Shown in pieces: positions 1 to 7,991 of a stretch of DNA of 33,014 bases. The notes beneath the pieces were generated by a model. That model saw nothing but the letters and a program-made list of their open reading frames with translations. It was not told the origin of the DNA and searched no databases. Origin of the DNA: Armatimonadota bacterium (GTDB taxonomy: Bacteria > Sysuimicrobiota > Sysuimicrobiia > Sysuimicrobiales > Sysuimicrobiaceae); NCBI GenBank assembly GCA_031432545.1, contig JAVKGX010000016.1, forward strand, positions 1 to 33,014. Reading direction: 5' to 3'. Every line of letters begins with the position of its first letter. The first letter of the stretch is position 1. Both the position numbers and the translations under genes were made by a program.

Positions 1-349
1 TGATCTCCTCGGTGATGCCGCGCAGGACCAGCACCCGGGCACCCTGGCGCAGGGCTTGCTGGGTCGCATCGGTGTGGGTGATCGCGTACGTGACGGGCTG
101 AATGATCACGTCGGCGGCGCGCATCGCACCCGCCACGATCGGCGGGGGCTCGTTGCCGTGCGCCCGACGCGGGGTCATGCATACGAGCACGGGTTCGGCG
201 CCGGCTTCCCTGGCGGCCTTCAGGATCGCTTGCGCGATGGGTAGCGTCTTGGTGTCCGCGACGATGCAGACTTGCTCTGCCACGCGGACCCGGGCGCAGG
301 TGCGCACGACGTTCCGCGCGCTGTCGACAAGCCTCGAGGAGTCGCTCAA
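1..349 (-). CDS. M29 aminopeptidase / NicX-like metalloenzyme, N-terminal part (runs off the window)
   Basis: About 116 residues can be read before the window edge. The stretch with ADVIIQPVTYAITHTDAT followed by GARVLVLRGITEE resembles the N-terminal half of the M29 (leucyl aminopeptidase / thermophilic aminopeptidase) fold, which also includes the ring-cleaving 2,5-dihydroxypyridine dioxygenase NicX. The family's metal ligands lie in the missing C-terminal part, so peptidase and dioxygenase cannot be told apart. I chose a TTG start because it overlaps the stop of the upstream GntR gene (TTGA) and has GGGAGG six bases before it. It is the most distal visible gene of the leftward run. Family assignment is from remembered motif pattern; the specific function is open. 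Confidence 0.6.
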   Translation of the reverse strand, partial: MSDSSRLVDSARNVVRTCARVRVAEQVCIVADTKTLPIAQAILKAAREAGAEPVLVCMTPRRAHGNEPPPIVAGAMRAADVIIQPVTYAITHTDATQQALRQGARVLVLRGITEEI

Positions 350-1095
350 CGGACGCCTCCCGTACCGATCCTGGTTGTCCGAGCCAGGACGGCCTGCAGC
401 GTCGCCCAGCTGCTCTCCAGGTGCTCGACCGCCCGGCGCTCCGCCAGATCCGGGTTGCCCCGCGCGATGGCCTGCAGGATCCTGCGGTGCTGCCGAATCG
501 TCTGCAGCGGACGGTAGGGGATCGCTCGCCATAACGTCACGCGCAGCAAGGCGATGTGCCCACGCAGGTGCCCCAGCAGCTGCTGCAGCGCCTGGTTGTT
601 GGAAGCACGCGCGATGGCGTCGTGGAAGCGGTGGTTCGCCAACGCCATCCCCTCCCGATCTCGGGCCATCGCCGCCCGCTCTGCCTGCGAGAGCGCCTCA
701 GAGAGCGCGCCGACGGTGTGGGGCGTGACCTGTGCGGCCGCCAGGCGGGCGGCCAGCCCCTCGAGAGGGATGCGCACCTGGTAGATGTGCAGCGCCTCCT
801 CGTATGAGAAGGTGCGTACCAGCACGCCGCGGTGCGGGAGGTGGAGGACCAGCCCTTCCTGGGCCAGCCGCCGCAGTGCCTCGCGCACGGGGGTCCGCGA
901 CACGCGGTAGGCGGCGACCAGCTGCCGTTCGGTCAACCGGGCACCCGGGGAGAAGCGGCCCGCGAGCATGTCATTGCGGATAGCAATGTATACACGTTCG
1001 CTGGCTGTCGGTGTCGGAATGCCGCTCGTGCCCATGACAACGGATATTTCTACGAGGGTGCCCCGGGCTCCTGCGGCACTTGTGATATATTGCAT
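346..1095 (-). CDS. GntR family regulator, FadR/FCD subfamily
   Basis: A 249-residue protein. Residues about 28-95 form a winged helix-turn-helix (ASERVYIAIRNDMLAGRF, then LTERQLVAAYRVSRTPVREALRRL-type recognition helix). Residues about 105-235 form an all-helical FCD ligand domain with the usual R, D/H-rich pattern (FHDAIARASNN, IRQHRRILQAI), where metal-bound carboxylates often sit. Regulators of this type usually repress catabolic genes for organic acids or amino-acid derivatives. An ATG at 1035 is an alternative start, but the one at 1095 has GGGTGA seven bases upstream. A GntR-type palindrome (1089-1100) overlaps the start codon, so autoregulation is likely. It sits 19 bases after a cupin gene and overlaps the next gene by four bases. 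Confidence 0.9.
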   Translation of the reverse strand: MQYITSAAGARGTLVEISVVMGTSGIPTPTASERVYIAIRNDMLAGRFSPGARLTERQLVAAYRVSRTPVREALRRLAQEGLVLHLPHRGVLVRTFSYEEALHIYQVRIPLEGLAARLAAAQVTPHTVGALSEALSQAERAAMARDREGMALANHRFHDAIARASNNQALQQLLGHLRGHIALLRVTLWRAIPYRPLQTIRQHRRILQAIARGNPDLAERRAVEHLESSWATLQAVLARTTRIGTGGVR

Positions 1096-1100
1096 ACAAT
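1089..1100. promoter_or_regulatory. Candidate GntR/FCD operator (inverted repeat ATTG-N4-CAAT)
   Basis: The 12 bases ATTGCATACAAT form an inverted repeat with ATTG and CAAT arms. They closely match the ATTGTATACAAT-like sites bound by many FadR/FCD regulators. The site lies exactly on the start codon of the GntR gene, in the only gap of this part of the operon. Binding by the encoded regulator is an inference. Confidence 0.5.
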
Positions 1101-1114
1101 CTTCACCCAGCGAC

Positions 1115-1495
1115 TCAGGCGCCCTCCCACCGCAGTCCGCAGGCCCGGAGCAACGCGACGTCCGGCGGGCAGGGGCCGCCGACGCTGACCATCCGTTCGA
1201 CCGCCCGTACCGCGTGCACCACCCGCGGGGGCACGTGGACGGCGCATCCGGCGCCGATGGCGTGTTCGATTCCGGCCGACAGGTCCTGGATCACCCCCGT
1301 GCCCTCGACGATGAAGATCGTGTCCTCGGACTCGGGGTGCTCGTGTGGGACGTTCTCCTCTCCGGGCTCGAGGACCACGCGGTTCATGGACGCCACCCGC
1401 GCGCCGTTGCCGGGCCAGACGACCAGCCGCGCCTGACGGGCGATGAGGGGGATCGGGACGCCGTCGCGGAGCGGATCGAAGACTCGGATGGGCAT
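1115..1495 (-). CDS. Small single-domain cupin protein
   Basis: A 126-residue single-domain cupin. The first motif holds PHEHPESEDTIFIVEG, which supplies two histidines and a glutamate. The second motif holds GAGCAVHVPPRVVHAV, which supplies the last histidine, so the metal site looks complete. The C-terminus carries VGGPCPPD, a short motif shared with the cupin at 12936-13358 but not with the other small cupins here. It starts two bases after the neighbouring cupin stops and lies just ahead of the GntR gene. The role is unknown: cupins of this size include isomerases, aminohydrolases of ureide metabolism and ligand-sensing proteins, and nothing in the sequence decides between them. Confidence 0.85.
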   Translation of the reverse strand: MPIRVFDPLRDGVPIPLIARQARLVVWPGNGARVASMNRVVLEPGEENVPHEHPESEDTIFIVEGTGVIQDLSAGIEHAIGAGCAVHVPPRVVHAVRAVERMVSVGGPCPPDVALLRACGLRWEGA

Positions 1496-1497
1496 GC

Positions 1498-1848
1498 CTA
1501 CGACTCCAGGATCCGAACGTCGTGATTCGAGCGCCGTGCAGGGGAGACGATGCTCACGACCCAGGCACCTTTTGGGCCCGCCACGGCGTCATGCGGCAGG
1601 TCTGGTGGTATCCACAGGACCGTGTCGGGTACGGCCGTCTCCTGGGCAGATGCGGCCGAAAAGGTCAGGGCACCCCGGATGACCAGCACTGCCTGTTCCT
1701 GCGCGTGGGCGTGAAGCGGAAATCGGCCGCCCGGCTCGAACTGGTAGAAGGTAACGGTCATGAGGCGCCCACTGGCCACCCGTCGACGGACTCCTGGGAG
1801 GACCTGCTCCCACCCGTCTGCCCACCGGTCGAGTCGAAGTCCGCTCAT
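1498..1848 (-). CDS. Small single-domain cupin protein
   Basis: A 116-residue cupin. Motif 1 is FPLHAHAQEQAVLVIRG, with the HxH and following glutamate/glutamine region. Motif 2 is TVLWIPPDLPHDAVAG, with the closing histidine, so metal binding is likely. I chose the ATG at 1848 because it forms an ATGA overlap with the stop of the isochorismatase-fold hydrolase gene. A longer open frame upstream runs antiparallel to well-supported genes and is not used. The next cupin follows after two bases. Two cupins in a row, directly behind an amidase-type gene, suggest a shared small-molecule pathway, but the substrate is not evident. Confidence 0.83.
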   Translation of the reverse strand: MSGLRLDRWADGWEQVLPGVRRRVASGRLMTVTFYQFEPGGRFPLHAHAQEQAVLVIRGALTFSAASAQETAVPDTVLWIPPDLPHDAVAGPKGAWVVSIVSPARRSNHDVRILES

Positions 1849-2537
1849 CGGCCTGCCTCCACGCGGGCCATCCGATCCTCCCATGCCTCCAGTAGATCCT
1901 CCGCGTCCATTACGAGCCCGAGGTGCAGCGAAACGATCCTCAATGCGGCGTCCTCCATTTCGGGTGAAAACCCGCGCACGAGGTCTCGCATGACCACGAC
2001 CCTGTAGTCGCGGTTGGCTGCATCGAAGGCGGCGTTCAGCACGCAGCAATCGGTCATGACACCGGTGAGAACGACGGTCCGGCGTCGTAGCTGGCGCAAG
2101 AGGAAGTCGAGATCGGTGGGATAGAATATGCTCAGGCGCTTTTTCGTATCCACGATGTGGTCGTTTGGGTCCACCTCTGTCACCAGCTCGGTCCATGGGG
2201 TTCCGACCAGGCCGTGTGCGTCCGAGTTTGGGATGGGCCCCACCGTGATCGGAAACGTGAGACGCCATGCTGAACGGAATCCCTCGTCGACACCGCTCGA
2301 GCGGAGCACGGTCTTCACATGGATGACGGGCACGCCAAGACGTCGGCAGCGTCGGTGGAAGATGTTGATGGGCTCTACGATCTCACGGGCCCGCGGTGCC
2401 GGGCATGGGCAGTCTGGACTGTCGTCCAGATGTCCCCGGTGCATGTCGACGCAGACTGCTGCGGTTGTTCGCGGATCCAACCACTCCTCGAACCCCTCCG
2501 GAATTCGCTTGCGCACGCCGTAAAAGTACGCTTCCAT
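1845..2537 (-). CDS. Isochorismatase-fold cysteine hydrolase (possible N-carbamoyl/amide hydrolase)
   Basis: A 230-residue protein with the three catalytic elements of the isochorismatase-like family: Asp31 in AVCVDMHRGHLD, Lys132 in VDTKKRLSIF and Cys165 in GVMTDCCVLNAA. The family includes nicotinamidase, N-carbamoylsarcosine amidase, ureidoacrylate amidase and maleamate amidase, all of which release ammonia from an amide or carbamoyl group. The start at 2537 has GGAGG seven bases upstream. The gene lies 14 bases after a BMP-type permease and overlaps the next cupin (ATGA). In an island with hydantoinase A/B, an N-carbamoyl-amino-acid amidase role is attractive, as in the N-methylhydantoin to N-carbamoylsarcosine to sarcosine route, but this is inference. 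Maleamate-type amidase is the main alternative. Confidence 0.88.
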   Translation of the reverse strand: MEAYFYGVRKRIPEGFEEWLDPRTTAAVCVDMHRGHLDDSPDCPCPAPRAREIVEPINIFHRRCRRLGVPVIHVKTVLRSSGVDEGFRSAWRLTFPITVGPIPNSDAHGLVGTPWTELVTEVDPNDHIVDTKKRLSIFYPTDLDFLLRQLRRRTVVLTGVMTDCCVLNAAFDAANRDYRVVVMRDLVRGFSPEMEDAALRIVSLHLGLVMDAEDLLEAWEDRMARVEAGR

Positions 2538-2551
2538 TCCGTCACCTCCGG

Positions 2552-3475
2552 TCACCGCTCGCGGAAATATGGACGTCCCAATGCTGCTGGCATACCTGCG
2601 GCACCTCGGGCCCAAGTGATGAGGACGAGGACGACGAGCGTGAACAGATAGGGCGCCATGCGCAGCAGGATCGAAGACATCTCGATTCCCGCAAGCTGTG
2701 CCCAAAACCCAGCGACCTCGACCGCTCCGAACAGGTAGGCCCCAGCCAGGAGGCGCAGTGGGTGCCATGTCGAGAAGACCACCAACCCGATGGCGATCCA
2801 CCCAAGACCGCCGGTCATGTTCTCGGTCCATGCCGGCGTGTACGCGAGGGAGAGATAGCCACCTGCCAGTCCGGCGAGTGCTGCCCCACCCACCGTCGCT
2901 GCGTACCGTACCATGGTCACGTTGACACCGACGGCGTCGGCCGCTGCGGGATCCTCGCCGCAAGCTCTCAGATGCAGGCCCTGTCGAGTGCGCATGAGCC
3001 ACAACCACCCGATCAACGCCAGGGCGTAACTCGCGTACACGAGGGCGTTCTGTTGGAACAACACGCGGCCCAAGACCGGTAGCCCAGAAAGGCCCGGCAG
3101 GGGCACAGCTGCGAAGGGAGCGGGATTGGGGATGCCGATGAGCGGCTTGCCCAAGAAGGCGCTGAGACCCGTTCCGAACATAGCCAGCGCCAGCCCTGTC
3201 GTGACTTGCTCCGTTCCCAGGGTCACGGTCAACAGGGCATGCCCGGCGCCCAGCAGTCCTCCTGCCAGAAGTGACGCACCGACGCCAAGCCACGGATCAC
3301 CCGTCGTGAGGACGACAGCGAAGCCCGCCATCGCACCGATCAGCATCACCCCATCGATCCCTAGGTTGAGGACGCCGCTTCGCTCCGCGAAGACCTCCCC
3401 GAGTCCGGCCAGCACGAGCGGGGTGCCGGCACCAACTGCTGCTGCGAGCAGCAACACGAGCTGATCCGTGCTCAT
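2552..3475 (-). CDS. BMP-type ABC importer permease (NupQ/YufQ-like)
   Basis: A 307-residue, very hydrophobic protein with about eight to ten membrane segments. The N-terminal GLGEVFAERSGVLNLGIDGVMLIGA stretch is typical of the second permease of nucleoside/BMP-family importers (BPD_transp_2). A later MRTRQGLHLRACGEDPAAADAVGV region is the expected cytoplasmic coupling segment. The ATG at 3475 overlaps the stop of the other permease (ATGA), so the pair is translationally coupled. With the upstream permease, the double ATPase and the BMP binding protein it makes a complete importer. Family members take up nucleosides, purines or simple sugars; the substrate here is unknown. Confidence 0.9.
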   Translation of the reverse strand: MSTDQLVLLLAAAVGAGTPLVLAGLGEVFAERSGVLNLGIDGVMLIGAMAGFAVVLTTGDPWLGVGASLLAGGLLGAGHALLTVTLGTEQVTTGLALAMFGTGLSAFLGKPLIGIPNPAPFAAVPLPGLSGLPVLGRVLFQQNALVYASYALALIGWLWLMRTRQGLHLRACGEDPAAADAVGVNVTMVRYAATVGGAALAGLAGGYLSLAYTPAWTENMTGGLGWIAIGLVVFSTWHPLRLLAGAYLFGAVEVAGFWAQLAGIEMSSILLRMAPYLFTLVVLVLITWARGAAGMPAALGRPYFRER

Positions 3476-4551
3476 GGTTGCCCACGTGCGCGTGTGATCG
3501 CGACAGCCCGCCGCCACCGAATGCGGTGGACCAGGCGCTCGGTTGCTAGCACAAAGGTGAGGATCAACGCCTGCAAGATGGCCGCGATGGCGGCGGGCAC
3601 GCCGGTCGCCTGAATGGCCAACCCGCCGTTGAGCAAGGCTGCCATGAGGACGGCCACCGCCACCACGCCAAGGGGATGCAACCGCGCGATCCACGCCACG
3701 ATGATGGCCACGTAGCCGTATCCTTGGGAAACGCCCTGCTGCAAGCGGTGGAGGGCGCCTGCCACTTCCACCGCACCTGCCAGCCCCGCCAGGCCACCGC
3801 TCAGAGCCATGACGATCACCACGTTCCGAATCACTGGGATCCCCGCGTATCGGGAAGTCCGCGCGCTTGCACCCATCACGCGGACCTCGTAGCCCCAGGG
3901 GGTCTGCCGAAGGACCCACCAGAGAGCCCCAGCCGATAGGAGCGCGAACAACAGGCCCATGTGGACGTCACCGAACACCGCAGGCAGGTGCGCACTTGTG
4001 GGAAACGGCCGAGAGTAGGGAAACGTGAACGCAGCCGGGTCGGCCCACGCGCCGAAAACGAGGTAGTCGACCAGCAGCAATCCCACGTAGTTCAGCATGA
4101 GCGTGGCGAGGATTTCGTTGATGCCGAACAGCACCCGGAGAAGGCCGGGGATCGTTGCCCATGCGGCACCGCCGAGCACGCCCAGGAACAGAAGACTTGG
4201 AAGCACGAAGGCAGCAGACAAGTGCTCTGAGGCTAAGGCGAGCCATGTCGCAGCGATGGCGCCCACTGCCATCTGACCCTCTGCCCCGATGTTCCACAGG
4301 CCTGCTGTGAAGGCCAGGGATACGGCGAGGGCGCACAGCAGCAGGGGAATGGCCTTTAGTACCGTCTGCTCCACAGCGTACGCCGACCCGAGCGCACCGA
4401 CTGCCATCTCCCGATAGGCAAACCAGGGATCGTGGCCCGTCGCGGCGACCAGGAGACCACCTGTCACAACGGCCGTGAGGACCGCGCCGGCTCGGAGCAG
4501 GACACCCTCGACACGGGTACCGACCGGAACGTCGTTTACAGTCGCGCTCAC
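3472..4551 (-). CDS. BMP-type ABC importer permease (NupP/YufP-like)
   Basis: A 359-residue membrane protein of the BPD_transp_2 family, with about ten hydrophobic segments. The stretch AFTAGLWNIGAEGQMAVGA is the family hallmark of the first permease in BMP-type importers. FGINEILATLMLNYVG and WGYEVRVMGASARTSRYAGI, the latter the coupling segment, also fit. It starts three bases after the ATPase stop and overlaps the second permease by four bases. It works with its neighbour as a heterodimeric channel in the cytoplasmic membrane. Confidence 0.9.
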   Translation of the reverse strand: MSATVNDVPVGTRVEGVLLRAGAVLTAVVTGGLLVAATGHDPWFAYREMAVGALGSAYAVEQTVLKAIPLLLCALAVSLAFTAGLWNIGAEGQMAVGAIAATWLALASEHLSAAFVLPSLLFLGVLGGAAWATIPGLLRVLFGINEILATLMLNYVGLLLVDYLVFGAWADPAAFTFPYSRPFPTSAHLPAVFGDVHMGLLFALLSAGALWWVLRQTPWGYEVRVMGASARTSRYAGIPVIRNVVIVMALSGGLAGLAGAVEVAGALHRLQQGVSQGYGYVAIIVAWIARLHPLGVVAVAVLMAALLNGGLAIQATGVPAAIAAILQALILTFVLATERLVHRIRWRRAVAITRARGQP

Positions 4552-4554
4552 GGT

Positions 4555-6057
4555 CTACGCAGCCCCGGCCATCCACAGGCCAACCTGCTCCCGGGTGAGC
4601 TCGGTGGTGGGCGCGCCTCCTACCAGCCGGCCCCGATGGAGGACGACGATCCGGTGAGCGACAAAGAAAAGCTCGTCCAGGCTCTCCGATACCAACACGA
4701 CACCGCAACCGAGCGAGCACAGCTCCGACAGGGTTCGGTGAACCTCAAGCGATGCAGCCACGTCTAGGCCTCGTGTCGGGTACAGGGCCACCAGCACACG
4801 GGGTGAGCCCTGGACCTCACGACCCACCAGCACACGTTGCTGGTTGCCCCCCGATAGGCTGGCGACGGAGACGTCGAGAGAGGGCGTACGGACGCCGAAG
4901 CGGTGTACGAGTTCGCTCGCCCGCATCCTCGCTGCCTGCCAATCCACCTGCAGACCTCGGCGGATGGGTGCGCGGTGGAAATCCCGCAGGACACTGTTCT
5001 CAGCGACCGAAAACGACGGCACGAGCCCTTCCTGCAGGCGATCCTCTGGAATGTAGCGAAGGCCCAACGCCCACCGCTCCCGGGGCCCAAGGTGTGTGAC
5101 GTCTCGGTCATCCAACCGGATACACCCTTCCTCAGGCATACGAAGGCCGGCGATCACCTCTGCGAGCTCCCGCTGGCCGTTGCCGGCCACCCCCGCCAGT
5201 CCCACGATCTCGCCAGCCCGGACGCCCAACGTTACGTCCTGAATCCGAAGGCCGCTTTCCCCGGTTGCGCGGACGTTGACCGCCTCCAGCACCACCGGCC
5301 CCGGCGATCTTTGGGTGGTGGGTCGGTGCGCTTCCCACTCGTGTCCCACCATCATGTGGGCCAGTTCGCGAACGTTGGTCTCGTCCGGAAGAACTGCCCC
5401 CGTCATGCGGCCCTTGCGCAGGATCACGATGCGATCCGCGAGGTCGATGGCTTCCGAGAGCTTGTGCGTGCTGAACACGACTGCTCGCCCCTCAGATGCC
5501 ATGCGGCGGATCGAAGTGGTTAGCCGATCCACCTCCTGGGGTGTCAGTACGGCTGTGGGTTCGTCGAGGAGGAGTACCCGCGCGTCACCGTAGAGGAGTT
5601 TGAGGATCTCGACCCGCTGGCGCTCTCCCACGGACAAGGTCCCCACGCGCGCATCGGGCTCGATGTCAAGCCCGTGCGCACGAGCCAGACGCGCCACCTC
5701 GGCGTCGTGTACACGGGTGCTGAGAAGGAAGCGGGGTCTCCGGCGACCGAGCAAAACGTTCTCCGTGACCGTGAACGCGTCGACGAGCCGGAAGTGCTGG
5801 TGCACCATGCCCACGCCGAGTGCCAGGGCGTCTCGGGGAGACCGCAGTGTTGCGGGAGTTTCGTTGATCAGGATGGTTCCAGCGTCGGGACGGTACAGGC
5901 CTGCCGCGATGCTGAGAAGCGTCGTCTTGCCAGCGCCGTTCTCCCCCAGCAGGGCTACCACCTCCCCGGGCGTTACTGCGCAGTCGACACCGTCGAGCGC
6001 GACCACGCCCGGGAAGGCCTTTACGATGCCCCGCCACTCCAGCGCCAGCCGGCTCAT
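4555..6057 (-). CDS. BMP-type ABC importer double ATPase (NupO/YufO, MglA-like)
   Basis: A 500-residue protein with two fused ATPase domains, the normal layout for this family. Domain 1 has a full Walker A (GENGAGKTTLLS), signature LSVGERQRVEILK and Walker B LLLDEPTAVLTP. Domain 2, from about residue 255, has a degenerate Walker A (GLAGVAGNGQREL) and signature LSGGNQQRVLVGREV. Its Walker B ends in ALYPTRGLD, lacking the catalytic glutamate. This asymmetry is normal in the family. The ATG at 6057 is chosen because MSRLALEWRGIVKAFPG is the natural N-terminus and the gene then starts four bases after the BMP protein. The longer open frame upstream runs through that gene. Confidence 0.92.
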   Translation of the reverse strand: MSRLALEWRGIVKAFPGVVALDGVDCAVTPGEVVALLGENGAGKTTLLSIAAGLYRPDAGTILINETPATLRSPRDALALGVGMVHQHFRLVDAFTVTENVLLGRRRPRFLLSTRVHDAEVARLARAHGLDIEPDARVGTLSVGERQRVEILKLLYGDARVLLLDEPTAVLTPQEVDRLTTSIRRMASEGRAVVFSTHKLSEAIDLADRIVILRKGRMTGAVLPDETNVRELAHMMVGHEWEAHRPTTQRSPGPVVLEAVNVRATGESGLRIQDVTLGVRAGEIVGLAGVAGNGQRELAEVIAGLRMPEEGCIRLDDRDVTHLGPRERWALGLRYIPEDRLQEGLVPSFSVAENSVLRDFHRAPIRRGLQVDWQAARMRASELVHRFGVRTPSLDVSVASLSGGNQQRVLVGREVQGSPRVLVALYPTRGLDVAASLEVHRTLSELCSLGCGVVLVSESLDELFFVAHRIVVLHRGRLVGGAPTTELTREQVGLWMAGAA

Positions 6058-6061
6058 GCGA

Positions 6062-7144
6062 CTATCTCGCGGTGGGGGCCTGTCCTTCGATACCCCGCAG
6101 CAGCCAGTCGAACCCCAGGATCTCTCGCAGTTCCATCGTCTTTCCCGAGGGTACCCGCACCCTCCCGGTCTGGTCGGCCAGCGGTCCCCGGAAAACCTGG
6201 AATGTGCCGTCGGTGATGGCCTGGCGCCGTCGTTCGATGAGCTGGCGGACGTCTGCCGGAACGCTCGGATGCAGCGGCCCAAGAGTCACCACACCGTCTG
6301 CCAGTCCGCCGTAGTAGTCCTCGGACTTAAACTGTCCTGCCAGAATGCCCCGCACGATGGACTCGTTTACCCTTCTCCAATCCCAGATCGTCCCGGTGAG
6401 GTAGGCGTTGGGTGCGAAGCGCTGCATGTTCGATTCGGATCCGATCCCGTACTTCCCGATCTCGGCAGCGGCCAGCAGAGCACTGGGGGTGTCCTGGTGC
6501 TGAGCCACAATGTCGGCGCCGGCATCGAGCAGCGCTTTGGCGGCGGCTTTCTCTTTGGGTGGGTCGTACCAAGTACGAGTCCAGACGACCTTGATCTTAG
6601 CGTCGGGGTTGGTCTCCCACACTCCCAATGCGAAGGCGTTGACGCCTGCCACCACCGTACTGATGGGGTGGGCGGCCACGAACCCTACGACGTTCGTGCG
6701 GGTCATCTTGCCGGCGACCAGACCCGTGAGGTAACGGCCTTCCCAGATCCGGCCGTAGATGGTCTTCACGCGCGGGGCCAGCCCGATCGCCGGCCCGATA
6801 CCGATGATGTAGACGTCCGGGTGCTGGCGGGCAACTTCTAGACTGAATCGCTGGTAGCCGAACGCGGTCGCGAAGAGGATCTTGTAGCCCTGCCGGATGA
6901 GTTGTTCCATCACGCGGCGCACTTCCGTCGTCTCGGGTACGGACTCCACAAACCGCGTGTCGGCCCCCAGCGCACTTTGCAGGTGACGACGGGCCACATC
7001 GTGCTGAAACGTCCAGCCCGCGTCGCCGATGGGTCCGACATAGATGAAGGCTACCTTGGGCCTCTGAGGTGCTGCCCAACCCGTCACGGCGGTAGCCGTC
7101 ATGGCCAACGCCGCCACACACAGCAACAGAGCCAGCCCTCGCAT
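6062..7144 (-). CDS. BMP-family ABC importer substrate-binding protein
   Basis: A 360-residue secreted protein. A signal peptide (MRGLALLLCVAALAMTATA, cleavage near AVTGWA) precedes the BMP fold, which opens with RPKVAFIYVGPIGDAGWTF. The same opening is seen in the BMP (PnrA/Med-like) family that binds nucleosides and related heterocycles. There is no lipobox cysteine, so it is probably free in the periplasm rather than a lipoprotein. A GGAGGG ribosome site lies close before the ATG. It is the first gene of the BMP importer, which continues with the double ATPase four bases on. Ligand unknown; a purine, ureide or hydantoin-like ring is possible from context. Confidence 0.92.
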   Translation of the reverse strand: MRGLALLLCVAALAMTATAVTGWAAPQRPKVAFIYVGPIGDAGWTFQHDVARRHLQSALGADTRFVESVPETTEVRRVMEQLIRQGYKILFATAFGYQRFSLEVARQHPDVYIIGIGPAIGLAPRVKTIYGRIWEGRYLTGLVAGKMTRTNVVGFVAAHPISTVVAGVNAFALGVWETNPDAKIKVVWTRTWYDPPKEKAAAKALLDAGADIVAQHQDTPSALLAAAEIGKYGIGSESNMQRFAPNAYLTGTIWDWRRVNESIVRGILAGQFKSEDYYGGLADGVVTLGPLHPSVPADVRQLIERRRQAITDGTFQVFRGPLADQTGRVRVPSGKTMELREILGFDWLLRGIEGQAPTAR

Positions 7145-7190
7145 TGCGATCCCTCCTCTGCGGGGATGTTCCCTCCCAACTCTCCGATGA

Positions 7191-7943
7191 CTAGTCCTCG
7201 ATGAACGCCACCACGCGGCACGGGCTCGCCTCGCCGCCGACGAATCTCCACGGGAAGCAGCCGATCAGGCAACGCCGGTTCAGCACGTGCGCGATGTCGC
7301 CACCGATGTTCTCGACGTGCAGGACGCCGGCGCGGAACGGGACGTGGTGCATCACGAACAGGTCCTCCTCGCCGAACGCCTCTTCGGGATCGCGCCCGGT
7401 CCGCCGGCGATACTCGCGGGCGATGTCCGACCGCTTGTACCGTATGCTGGTGTTCATGGGGTGGTCGGCCGAGGCGCAGTCGAATCCGGTCCAGCGGAAT
7501 TCCATCTCCGCGATCCACTCGGCCAGCTCCCGGCCGCCTCCGGGATGGCGGCAGAAGTACCGGACTTCGTCCTCGTGCGGGCAGCCGTTGTAGTACCGCG
7601 ACCAACCCGTGTGGTAGATGAGGATGTCCCCCTTGCGGACCTCGGCCCTTCGGGTGATGTGCTCCGGGCGGATGACCGTCCAGTCGTCCATGTCTTCGCT
7701 GATGTCGACGATCACGCCCTCGCCGATCAACCGATCTAGGGCGACGCTCGCGATGTCGGCCCCGCCGGACAGGATGTGCATCTCGGCGTCCAGGTGGGTC
7801 CCCACGTGCAGAGGCATCTCGACGTACTGGCTCACGATGCCGTGGGTGTGGTGGCGCTGGATGTAGGAGATTTTGGGGGACGGATATCCTACCCAACCCG
7901 GCGTGTGTATGCTGAACGGTTGCGTCAGATCGACCGCTCTCAT
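7191..7943 (-). CDS. Cyclase-family metal-dependent hydrolase (kynurenine formamidase-like)
   Basis: A 250-residue protein with the cyclase-family metal motif HVGTHLDAEMH (His46, His50, Asp52, His56). The usual proline before the last histidine is a glutamate here (position 54). Members hydrolyse N-formyl, lactam or cyclic amide bonds (arylformamidase, isatin hydrolase). The start at 7943 has GGAGG at good distance. The gene sits between the second binding protein of the taurine-type importer (48 bases) and the BMP binding protein (46 bases). In this setting it is a good candidate for ring opening or deformylation of an imported compound, but the substrate cannot be read from sequence. Confidence 0.88.
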   Translation of the reverse strand: MRAVDLTQPFSIHTPGWVGYPSPKISYIQRHHTHGIVSQYVEMPLHVGTHLDAEMHILSGGADIASVALDRLIGEGVIVDISEDMDDWTVIRPEHITRRAEVRKGDILIYHTGWSRYYNGCPHEDEVRYFCRHPGGGRELAEWIAEMEFRWTGFDCASADHPMNTSIRYKRSDIAREYRRRTGRDPEEAFGEEDLFVMHHVPFRAGVLHVENIGGDIAHVLNRRCLIGCFPWRFVGGEASPCRVVAFIED

Positions 7944-7991
7944 CGATCGCCTCCGCTGGCGCGTGCGTCCAGCCTCAAGGCCGGAAGTGAC

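Noticed and set aside
987-994. Second palindrome TGTATACA near the GntR gene
   Set aside because: It matches the core of FCD operators but lies inside the regulator's coding region and lacks the flanking ATTG/CAAT arms; chance cannot be excluded.
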